NCBI GenBank assembly: GCA_026770585.1
Contig: MU646370.1
Location: 489,844-501,925, forward strand
DNA length: 12,082 nucleotides
From: Baffinella frigidus
Taxonomy: Eukaryota; Cryptophyceae; Cryptomonadales; Baffinellaceae
Reading direction: 5' to 3'
In this document: piece after piece, positions 6,301 through 9,604 of the stretch
How the letters are laid out: each line of letters opens with the position of its first letter
Numbering within the stretch: the first letter of the stretch is position 1
The notes under the pieces: generated by a model
Database searches by the model: none
What the model saw: the letters and a program-made list of their open reading frames with translations, nothing else
What the model was told of the DNA's origin: nothing
Made by a program: the position numbers and the translations under genes

Positions 6301-8484
6301 TGTAGCGTGTAGGGTGTGCGCCTCCTTGGGCAGTTCAGGGTGCGCTCAGAATGCGGTCAGCCAACGGAAGATGGAGGGGATGCGGTTAGGGAACGGATCA
6401 TGTGCTGGGGATGCACGTGGGAACAAAGCTGCTGATGAACATAGATACAGCGGTCAGCGCGCACACATCGCATGCGGGCAACTACACAGGGCGCTACGTG
6501 GGGGTATTCCAGGGGCGCCCTTTGAGCCATTGCGGCGTCCTTGGAGCCGTTTTCTCCATAAAATGACTTTTGAATTCAATTTTCTCTTGAAAAATTGACT
6601 TTTGAATACCCCTCCCTCCAGCCCTGCGTGGTAGATGCTGCGGTGGTGCCGCTCCCTCGCGCAGGGAGCAATCTGTGCGCTTCCATGGACAGTTGCCCCG
6701 ATCGAACATGAGATGCTGGGGATGCGCGTGCTAACAAAACTGCGGAGAAGCAACGCTACAGCGGTCAGCGCACACATACCATCGCAGGCACCTGCGTATT
6801 CCTGGTCGCATCAAACACGTTCACGTGCTCTTTATATACGAGCGTTTGAACAAAGTGCTGGTCCAAGAGTACTCCACGAGAAACCCATCGCGTTTTTTTT
6901 TTTTTGCAGTTTGGGTCCATAAATGGGTTGTGGGTCAGCGGATATGTTGCGGTTGTTAAGTGAGCAACTGAGGCAGAGCTAGACCTCGAGAACGTCCTTA
7001 GCGAGCCCCCCCGACGCCCCCCCCTGAGTCGCGAAGAGAACGATCATCTCCCCGCGCTGCCCCGGGAGCACCTGGCTCAGCGGCGCGCCCCCCGTGCTCC
7101 CTGCGGGTCACGTCGCGTCCCGTTATGTACCTCGACGCAAGATCCGTGGGGGCGCAGCACGCAGGGAGGTGAAAAAAATACCATGTGGAAAAATTACCAC
7201 GCCTACTTGAAAATTGAGGGAGGAGTGCCGATCCCGCGCAGCAGAGCCGTTTCAGCCTCACTCATCTCGCGTTCGGGGATGAGCGGCGCACCCGACTTGA
7301 TGGAACCGCGTTCGGAGCCACGCTGCATCGCGAGCTGGTGGGGCGTCTGCCCGGCTTTCTTCAGCGCGCGGTACTCGTCCTTCGACACCCCTGCCGAGCA
7401 TCGAGCACCCGCTCAGAAATCCGAGCCGCCGGAAACGGAAACAGGATCCTCACGCTGTTTCTTTGTTTCCCCCACCACTGAACCGAGGTCGGTCATCTTT
7501 TTGGCCCGGCACAAGCTTCGCGCCCCTGAGCAACCGCTTCTGGCGACGCTCTCACGCTCTCACGCCATGGGGCCGTCGGTGGGTTGAGGTGGGTGAAATA
7601 TTTCTCCGGGGGGGCTTAATCAGAAACGACATCCACTGACTGGAGCTTCCTGTGGCCAGTCTGGCCAGTAAGACCTGGCCATTCTGCAACCCTAAACTCT
7701 AAAGCAAGGAAGCCATGGCGTGGTGCTGGATCGGAGGGAGGGGAGCGGGGGGGGCTGACACCTGTTTTGACCTGACCCTTGCCATCGCGGCGCTCCACCA
7801 CCTGGCAGCGGAGAGAGGGCGGGGAGGGAGTTAGGCTTCAGACACCGCCTATTTCGGGCTGTGAGTTCCGAGCCATGCTTCATGATGCTATGCAGAAAGT
7901 GTACCTGTCTGCTCATGCGGCCAAATCACAGGAGCGGCAACACGGGAAAACCTGGCTCGCGGCGCTGACGGTGGAGCAGCCACACCCCGACCCTTCGACC
8001 TGCTGCCGCCCCATCAACATCCCGGATTCAGTTGTCGCTTGTTTGCAGAGTCCTGGCATAAGATGCTCTGTGTCAAGTGCAAGTTGAGGGCATGACCGTG
8101 GCCTCGTCCACCCCCTCGCTGCAGCAGCCGCCACCGCCGCCTCCGCCTTCTTCCTGACAGCACCCTCCCCCCTCGGCCCCGTTCTGGCAGCATCCCTCCG
8201 AGGCGTCGCCTGGGGCAGCGTTCTTGCTCGCGGCAAGAAGTTCCGCAGCTTCGGGCGAGACAATGTCCTTGAGCACGTCAAGCTGCAGCGAGATTCAGCG
8301 TTAATGGGAGGGGTGATTGCGGTCGAGTAATGGAGTCTGTTTTTGAAGCAGCAGAGGCGGGGCGATGGATAGTTAAGACCTCCTCGTAAGGCTCGGAGGT
8401 GTCTGTCCGACGGCTTCGGATGAAAAGGGTAGCTCCCACCAGGACCGCGCCAGCGGCGGCCAGGGGAGCGATGAGCTTGTGCAT
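207..8484 (-). CDS. TYW1: TYW1 (S-adenosyl-L-methionine-dependent tRNA 4-demethylwyosine synthase), 5' 12 exons, 3' end outside window
   Basis: TYW1 condenses N1-methylguanosine-37 of tRNA-Phe with pyruvate carbons to give 4-demethylwyosine, the second step of wybutosine synthesis. An FMN flavodoxin-like domain feeds electrons to a radical-SAM core. Twelve exons on the minus strand (8380-8484, 8097-8282, 7762-7801, 7262-7390, 6985-7100, 5932-6139, 4493-4581, 3151-3234, 2446-2504, 1745-1856, 975-1055, 207-323) join in phase to 442 codons. Domain order: membrane anchor (about residues 4-22), CC pairs (66-67, 76-77, 88-89), flavodoxin fold (about 170-319: FATQGGASGG, STWTGGTPPP, YALGNSEY), acidic linker with DLEDLG (361-366), and GYKLVGSHSGVKLCRW / GCYKHTFYGI just before the 4Fe-4S cysteines. 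The anchor plus CC pairs recall the yeast Tyw1 N-terminus. Introns run from 97 to 1350 nt. The radical-SAM core and C-terminus lie past the left edge. Identity is near certain; exon 2-5 borders are the least secure. Confidence 0.95.
324..577 (-). repeat. Partial copies of TYW1 exon 12 and its upstream intron end
   Basis: 415-467 repeats the first ~53 nt of exon 12 with its acceptor (CCGGCAG|GGGTAC) but lacks one base in the GGTGGGG run, so the TYW1 frame is broken. The intron segment before the real acceptor (about 324-385: GCATGCC, CTCCTCGCGG, GGAGTGTGCAAACC) recurs at about 518-577. The order in the sense direction is intron-end copy, broken exon start, then real intron end and full exon. 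Confidence 0.85.
857..960. repeat. Homopurine tract (polypyrimidine on TYW1 sense strand)
   Basis: About 100 nt almost entirely A/G on the plus strand, mostly GAAGAAGAA and AAAAAA. In the TYW1 transcript it is a long U/C-rich stretch starting a few bases after the exon 11 donor. Such tracts can bind polypyrimidine-tract proteins or form triplex DNA; either role is inference. Confidence 0.8.
975..1055 (-). CDS. TYW1: TYW1 exon 11: lead-in to radical-SAM domain
   Basis: 27 codons: GAAGGVAILDKPKKMLNDRL, AASLTKQ. MLNDRLAASLTKQ followed by GYKLVG of exon 12 matches the family element M-x-x-x-x-R-x-x-L-x-K-Q-G-Y-K. Acceptor CCAAACAG|GGTGCG, donor AAGCAG|GTCCTC, both phase 0. A partial copy of the acceptor and first ~38 nt lies upstream at 1127-1166 and lacks the MLND half. 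Confidence 0.93.
1127..1166 (-). repeat. Partial copy of TYW1 exon 11 with acceptor
   Basis: CGCCTTGCAG|GGTGGTGCGG starts a copy that matches exon 11 for about 38 nt (GAAGGVAILDKPK) with one extra GGT codon. It then diverges to CTTGTTGTCG with no MLNDRLAASLTKQ and no matched donor. It sits about 110 nt upstream of the real exon in intron 10. Confidence 0.88.
1337..1426. repeat. 90-nt inverted repeat (hairpin) in TYW1 intron 10
   Basis: Arms 1337-1378 and 1385-1426 are reverse complements with about 2 mismatches; the loop is 6 nt. Each arm itself contains two GTCGTGTGTGTACT units. No flanking target duplication was evident and no RNA-gene feature was recognised. Confidence 0.88.
1455..1690 (-). 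repeat. Ladder of three decayed copies of the exon 10 tail plus donor
   Basis: On the sense strand GTCTTCAAGGCCGGAAAGGG and GAGAAG|GT at the end of exon 10 recurs downstream at about 1655-1687 (GTCTTCAAGGCTGG, GAGAAGGTTC), 1556-1582 (GTCTTCAAGGCCGCGCG, AACAAGGTGCC) and 1461-1495 (GGCTGCAAGGCTGCGCG, GAGAAGGTCAC). Spacing is about 88-100 nt. Intervening G-rich stretches are also related, so this is a ~95-bp tandem repeat decaying with distance from the exon. Each copy keeps a GT at the donor position. Confidence 0.85.
1745..1856 (-). CDS. TYW1: TYW1 exon 10: acidic linker with DLEDLG
   Basis: It completes a Ser codon, then 37 codons: DMSSAEEDDDIEEPAAQSGL, TDLEDLGGVFKAGKGEK. The acidic run followed by D-[LMV]-E-D-[LI]-G is a recognisable conserved island between the flavodoxin and radical-SAM parts of TYW1. 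The acceptor is GTGTTCGCAG|TGATATG; the donor is GAGAAG|GTGTCT. It is flanked on both sides by its own partial copies: the front end upstream (1913-2003) and the tail with donor downstream (near 1655, 1556 and 1463). Confidence 0.92.
1913..2003 (-). repeat. Partial copy of TYW1 exon 10 with acceptor (10b)
   Basis: TTCGCAG|TGACATG starts a copy whose translation would be DMLSAEEDGDIEEPPVRSGL, TDLEDLGG. It parallels the real exon with several substitutions, loses one base in the GGCGGCGTC run, and then lacks the VFKAGKGEK tail and donor. The loss breaks the frame. About 2075-2090 holds a still more decayed copy of the acceptor region (GTGTTCGCAATGAGAT). Confidence 0.9.
2446..2504 (-). CDS. TYW1: TYW1 exon 9: linker
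   Basis: 19 codons, GARLMGNSVQFIDEDSDIS, plus AG. Acceptor GTGTCCCAG|GGGGCG, donor ATCAGCAG|GTGCGC. Phase 0 in and 2 out; the AG pairs with the T that begins exon 10 to make Ser, giving SDISSDMSSAEEDDD. This phase fit is the main support, since the acidic linker is poorly conserved in the family. Two short copies of its ends exist on the opposite strand (about 1284-1310 and 2831-2847). Confidence 0.8.
2521..2892. repeat. Direct repeat in TYW1 intron 8
   Basis: About 2524-2568 (GCGCGCGAGAGAGATCGATT and on) recurs at about 2847-2892 (CACGCGCAAGAGAGATCGATT and on) with a few differences. Immediately before the second copy, 2831-2847 matches the exon 9 end and donor in inverted orientation (17 nt, CCGACATCAGCAGGTGC). 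The stretch 2569-2830 shows a short inverted match (GCATAGTGATTCACTATGC, about 2620-2640) and otherwise nothing I recognise. Confidence 0.7.
2620..2641. repeat. Short perfect palindrome
   Basis: TGCATAGTGATTCACTATGCA is a 10-nt-arm palindrome around one central base inside TYW1 intron 8. It may be a cruciform or a protein-binding site; there is no further evidence. Confidence 0.6.
3008..3040 (-). repeat. Copy of the exon 8 tail plus donor
   Basis: On the sense strand GAGGTCGTCAGCAAGTGGAA then GGACTGGGTATGG resembles the end of exon 8 (EVFGKWKDS|GTACGC) as EVVSKWKDW|GTATGG. It lies downstream of the real exon in intron 8, next to telomere-like heptamers (2985-3000). Confidence 0.8.
3151..3234 (-). 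CDS. TYW1: TYW1 exon 8: end of flavodoxin domain
   Basis: 28 codons: VLGGKRQVPMAEDDDAGRRE then VFGKWKDS. It matches the flavodoxin C-terminal element of TYW1 (Leu-Gly-x-x-x-x-x followed by an acidic E/D run, then a final helix with FxxWKD). The acceptor is TCTCTGGCAG|GTGCTC; the donor is GACTCG|GTACGC. Both junctions are phase 0. This is the most heavily copied exon: at least six partial copies lie between 3330 and 4090, and a copy of its tail lies at about 3008-3040. Confidence 0.92.
3235..3355. repeat. Inverted repeat abutting the exon 8 acceptor
   Basis: The sequence just upstream (sense) of the real exon 8 acceptor forms a degenerate palindrome around AAAGTCGAC. It is related to the better-preserved palindromes at 3493-3600 and 3741-3848. 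Its outer right arm runs into a decayed exon 8 copy (about 3340-3365). Confidence 0.7.
3441..3488 (-). repeat. Partial copy of TYW1 exon 8 with acceptor (8b)
   Basis: TCTCTGGCAG|GCGCTCGG begins a 48-nt copy of exon 8 (ALGGKRQVPMAENDDAV) that then diverges; the GRREVFGKWKDS half and the donor are absent. Confidence 0.88.
3481..3980. repeat. Two near-identical 248-bp tandem units bounded by exon 8 copies
   Basis: 3481-3728 and 3729-3976 look identical over nearly all their length (offset exactly 248), so the duplication is recent. Each unit runs from an exon 8 copy start (GAGCGCCTGCC) through a 44-nt-arm palindrome, an inner exon 8 fragment (about 3590-3630 and 3838-3878), a heptamer (GTTAGGGTTT), and back to another exon 8 start (about 3714-3738, 3960-3988). 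A third unit starts at 3977 and diverges at CACACAC. Confidence 0.93.
3493..3600. repeat. Palindrome at exon 8 copy acceptor (unit 1)
   Basis: Arms about 3493-3536 and 3556-3600 pair (CCGTGAGTAACACCCGG with CCGGGTGTTTCTCACGG); loop about 19 nt containing GTCGAC. In the TYW1 sense direction the stem ends at TCTCTGGCAG, so the acceptor sits at the base of the hairpin. The same structure recurs at 3741-3848. Confidence 0.85.
4062..4088 (-). repeat. Most distal exon 8 start copy
   Basis: On the sense strand ATTCTGGCAG|GCACTCGGGG then ACAAGCGGTGTCC resembles LGGKRQV coding sequence with its acceptor. It directly adjoins the telomere-like tract at 4094. Confidence 0.7.
4094..4212. repeat. Telomere-like heptamer tract (C-rich on plus)
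   Basis: About 120 nt of CCCTAAA, CCCTCAA, CCCTACA and CCCCTAA variants in TYW1 intron 7, with no single dominant unit. 4213-4492 is the rest of the intron, including the region just after the exon 7 donor; I see nothing distinctive in it. Confidence 0.88.
4493..4581 (-). CDS. TYW1: TYW1 exon 7: third flavin-binding loop, ALGNSEYKEHF
   Basis: It encodes VRFVVYALGNSEYKEHFCTA then GRTLDNRIE, after completing a Gly codon. This is the canonical flavodoxin FGLGNSxYxxHF element that contacts the isoalloxazine ring. The acceptor is TTGAGCAG|GAGTGCGG; the donor is ATCGAG|GTACCA (phase 0). Three partial copies of this acceptor and exon start lie upstream in intron 6; only this copy has the complete exon and donor. 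Confidence 0.93.
4672..4829 (-). repeat. Two partial copies of TYW1 exon 7 with acceptor (7b, 7c)
   Basis: 7b (4672-4720) carries GAGCAG|GCGTGCGG and the VRFVVYALGNSEYKE coding stretch almost unchanged, but diverges before HFCTAGRTLDNRIE. 7c (about 4793-4829) keeps only the acceptor and a decayed start (GCGCGACTCGTGGTGCACGC). The intron sequence upstream of the acceptor (TGTTGGTTGAGCAG) is copied too. Heptamers of the TTAGGG type separate the copies. Confidence 0.9.
4885..5034. mobile_element. 150-bp fold-back (MITE-like) element
   Basis: Arms 4885-4949 and 4970-5034 are 65-nt inverted repeats with about 4 mismatches around a 20-nt centre. The ends read TAACGGCCTG and CAGGCCGTTA; if the outermost TA is a target duplication, the element would fit a Tc1/mariner-type MITE, but TA is also self-complementary so this is not decisive. 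No coding capacity. It lies between two exon 7 copies in TYW1 intron 6. Confidence 0.8.
5046..5096 (-). repeat. Partial copy of TYW1 exon 7 (7d)
   Basis: It carries the complement of VRFVVYALGNSE-type coding sequence with several changes (CACTGTTGCC for CGCTGTTGCC) and a decayed acceptor (GTGCAGGGGT instead of GAGCAGGAGT). It is the most distal exon 7 copy, beyond the fold-back element. Confidence 0.82.
5134..5310. repeat. Heptamer-rich direct repeats in TYW1 intron 6
   Basis: CGGGTTTAGGGTTTCATGCT and CGGGTTTAGGGCTTCATGTT are two ~28-bp repeats, followed by AGGGTAGGGTAGGGTTT. The stretch 5210-5310 repeats intron 6 sequence seen at 4585-4625 (TGCTCAACCAACAC, CCACCACCTC). Telomere-like core GTTTAGG throughout. 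Confidence 0.7.
5570..5641. repeat. 23-bp tandem repeat, 2 perfect and 1 degenerate copies
   Basis: AAATCGCGAAGGTTGGTGGA plus TAG occurs at 5570-5592 and 5593-5615, then a degenerate copy ends GTTGGTGGATAG at 5641. It lies in TYW1 intron 6. Confidence 0.9.
5725..5772. repeat. 24-bp perfect tandem duplication
   Basis: AACGCTTTTGTACCACACAA plus TAGG occurs twice in direct succession (5725-5748, 5749-5772) in TYW1 intron 6. The remaining sequence to exon 6 (5773-5931) shows nothing recognisable. Confidence 0.93.
5932..6139 (-). CDS. TYW1: TYW1 exon 6: flavodoxin core with STWTGGTPP
   Basis: 69 codons from DAWEKGFTASLMDL through LVFVTSTWTGGTPPPAAVPF to DAARPLDLFE plus one base. STWTGGTPP is the TYW1-specific version of the second flavin-binding loop (plant enzymes have STWDGGKPP), followed by the usual F-x-x-W-L helix (here FTWML). 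The acceptor is CTCCGTGCAG|GACGCG with CTGAC upstream as a candidate branch site. The donor GAAG|GTTCCC is in phase 1 and joins exon 7 as Gly. Confidence 0.93.
6225..6318. repeat. GGTGTAG heptamer tract
   Basis: About 13 heptamers of GGTGTAG, GGTGCAG and GGTTGAG type in TYW1 intron 5. G-rich on the plus strand; a telomere-like derivative and possible G-quadruplex former. Confidence 0.9.
6396..6790. repeat. Two diverged direct copies of an ~85-bp intron 5 unit
   Basis: 6396-6480 (TGCTGGGGATGCACGTG, TACAGCGGTCAGCGCGCAC, ATCGCATGCGGGCA) matches 6700-6790 (TGCTGGGGATGCGCGTG, TACAGCGGTCAGCGCACAC, CATCGCAGGCA). The core GCGGTCAGCGCGCAC is also present at 6154-6168, right beside the exon 6 acceptor, where its complement supplies the CTGAC branch-site-like motif. 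The units are therefore copies of the intron 3' end. Confidence 0.75.
6985..7100 (-). CDS. TYW1: TYW1 exon 5: first beta strand and FMN phosphate loop
   Basis: It reads STGGAPLSQVLPGQRGE, then MIVLFATQGGASGGLAKDVLE. The last part is the flavodoxin beta1/P-loop, the position of SQTGTA in other TYW1 proteins (seen by motif comparison). FATQGGAS replaces the usual S/T-Q-T-G. The loop-to-helix spacing matches once joined to exon 6. The acceptor ACCCGCAG|GGAGC is needed for phase 1; a second CAG at 7072 would give phase 0 and does not fit exon 4. The donor is CTCGAG|GTCTAG. Confidence 0.85.
7262..7390 (-). CDS. TYW1: TYW1 exon 4: linker before flavodoxin domain
   Basis: Encodes GVSKDEYRALKKAGQTPHQL and on to LIPEREM. 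The acceptor is CTCGGCAG|GGGTGTCG (phase 1). The donor is GAGATGA|GTGAGGC (phase 1), which joins to the exon 5 acceptor at 7100 as an Arg codon. The frame stays open to 7203, so the exon could extend, but the only other GT there (CAA|GTAGGC, phase 2) does not fit exon 5. I do not recognise this linker in other TYW1 proteins. Confidence 0.6.
7762..7801 (-). CDS. TYW1: TYW1 exon 3: 40-nt micro-exon
   Basis: It encodes VVERRDGKGQVKT plus the first base of a Gly codon. It is preceded by a very clean 3' splice site: about 35 nt of C/T-rich sequence ending GCTGCCAG. It is followed by ACAG|GTGTCAG. Phase is 0 in and 1 out, fitting both neighbours. It lies in the poorly conserved linker before the flavodoxin fold, so support comes from splice signals and phase, not homology. 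Confidence 0.65.
8097..8282 (-). CDS. TYW1: TYW1 exon 2: Cys-Cys/Gly-rich region
   Basis: 62 codons from LDVLKDIVSPEAAELL to VDEAT. It has three CC pairs spaced by Gly/Glu-rich stretches (GCCQN, GGGCCQEE, GGCCSEG). Yeast Tyw1 has a similar run of CC pairs after its anchor; their role is unclear, possibly metal or Fe-S related. The acceptor is CGCTGCAG|CTTGAC. The donor used here is GCCACG|GTCATG. A phase-equivalent alternative is GAGGGG|GTGGAC, which would end the exon at 8112 and drop five residues. Confidence 0.8.
8380..8484 (-). CDS. TYW1: TYW1 exon 1: N-terminal membrane anchor
   Basis: 35 codons beginning MHKLIAPLAAAGAVLVGATL and ending SEPYEE. Residues 4-22 form one hydrophobic segment followed by FIRSRR, a basic stop-transfer-like cluster, so the N-terminus is probably short and lumenal with the enzyme on the cytosolic face (inference). 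The ATG has A at -3. The donor GAGGAG|GTCTTA is in phase 0. Yeast Tyw1 also starts with a hydrophobic anchor, which supports this start. Confidence 0.85.
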
Positions 8485-9193
8485 TATTTCGCCCTCCTAC
8501 TCTTTCACGCGCCCTTCCTTCAATGAGAGTGTGCCGCAAAGTCGCTCCGACCCCCCTGCACGCCGCACGAAAAAGTTGACATTTGAGAACGCTCGACCTA
8601 GTCGACGCCCAAAGTCATTTCGCGTCGGGATCTGCCGAGGATTTCTTGATCGGGAAGTTCACGGGAAGTTCACAGATCCAGAAATCCTGGAGGGAAGCCG
8701 ACAGAGTCAGGTCGCCGAGCCGACAAGGTGTAGTCCCGACTTCTGCACGGCACGTCGGGCCTCACAAGTTCTTGGTACTGCTGAAGGACAGCCTTGATCC
8801 TGGCCATGTTGAAGCATCCAAGCGTTGCATTATTGAGAAACGACACTCTCCTCGGAGGAGGAGCGTGGCGGCTTGGTGATGGGAGCCTCCACCCCAGCCG
8901 GCCTCATTTCAGAGCAAACAGCGAAACATCCCCTGCCTCTACCACCTCTCCGTTGGAAAATAACCTCGCTCTATCACAGAGGTGAGAAACACCTCCCAGG
9001 TTGCTCTGCCACACAGAGTCCCTCTGCACTGGTTTCCTGGCTGCCTGTCCCAGACCACGGCAGCCGAAATCGCTGACGATGCCGACCATCCTCTCCAGGT
9101 TTGGCCGTTTTACCGTTCGCTGCGGGCCGGGAGTGGATCTTCGGACGGGGGTGGAAGGAGGTCAAACCTCAAGGACGAATTCAGGGTAGTACC
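8485..9193. promoter_or_regulatory. Divergent intergenic region between TYW1 and the C2-domain gene
   Basis: 709 bp separate the two start codons, so both promoters and 5' leaders should lie here, unless 8615-8807 is a separate gene. I see no clear TATA box. An 11-bp direct repeat GGGAAGTTCAC occurs at about 8652-8673. 8808-9193 has no supported coding sequence; the frame upstream of 9194 is open to 9101 but contains no ATG. Confidence 0.5.
8615..8807 (-). CDS. Candidate two-exon micro-ORF upstream of TYW1 (37 codons)
   Basis: Exon A 8766-8807 (MARIKAVLQQYQEL) has a strong start context (AACATGG) and donor CTT|GTGAGG. Exon B 8615-8686 (DFWICELPVNFPIKKSSADP then DAK and stop) follows a good acceptor (CTGACTCTGTCGGCTTCCCT, CCAG) after a 79-nt intron, in phase 0. 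Unspliced, the same ATG reads 45 codons to a stop at 8670. The stop lies 130 nt before the TYW1 ATG on the same strand, so it may be a spliced upstream ORF or a separate tiny gene. I recognise no family. Confidence 0.35.
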
Positions 9194-9604
9194 ATGTCGA
9201 AGAAAGACCTGCTCCCCGAAGTCACCGTGCTCTCCGCCGCGATCCCGGCCCTGGCTGGCGAGGAGGGGGACACGGTGGCCGTCGGGGTATCCGCGCGGGA
9301 CCAGCCAGACGGGTCAGCGCATTTCATGGTCGCCGCGTTGCGGGCCGCATTTGACCACGCGAGGACGCCCCCCGTGAGACGCACCAAGGACGTCCCGCTC
9401 TGCCTGGCGCCGGAGTGGAACCAGACCGTGCAGTTCGACTACACCATCACGCTGACGACCGCTACCGCGCCAGCGACCGGCAAAAGCCGGGGACGGCGCG
9501 GTCCGGCGACACCGGTGCTGGGCGTCAACTCGCGCCCCGAGGGGCAGCGGGTGATGCTCTCTGTGGTGGTCTTCACGCCAGCTGGAACCATCGGGGCTGC
9601 GCTG
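9194..9604 (+). CDS. C2-like gene exon 1
   Basis: 137 codons from MSKKDLLPEVTVLSAAIPAL to FTPAGTIGAAL. The donor used is GCGCTG|GTCCCG (phase 0), which gives GTIGAAL-GSEFSSSF, like the C2 D-x-L-G-E-x-x-I-P-L turn. A phase-equal alternative is TGT|GTTCCG at 9617, adding VPDC. The frame otherwise ends at a stop at 9659. Confidence 0.75.

Noticed and set aside
7913-8539. 208-codon minus-strand frame
   Set aside because: It overlaps TYW1 exons 1-2 in another frame and reads through the intron; the exon frame carries the anchor and CC pairs.
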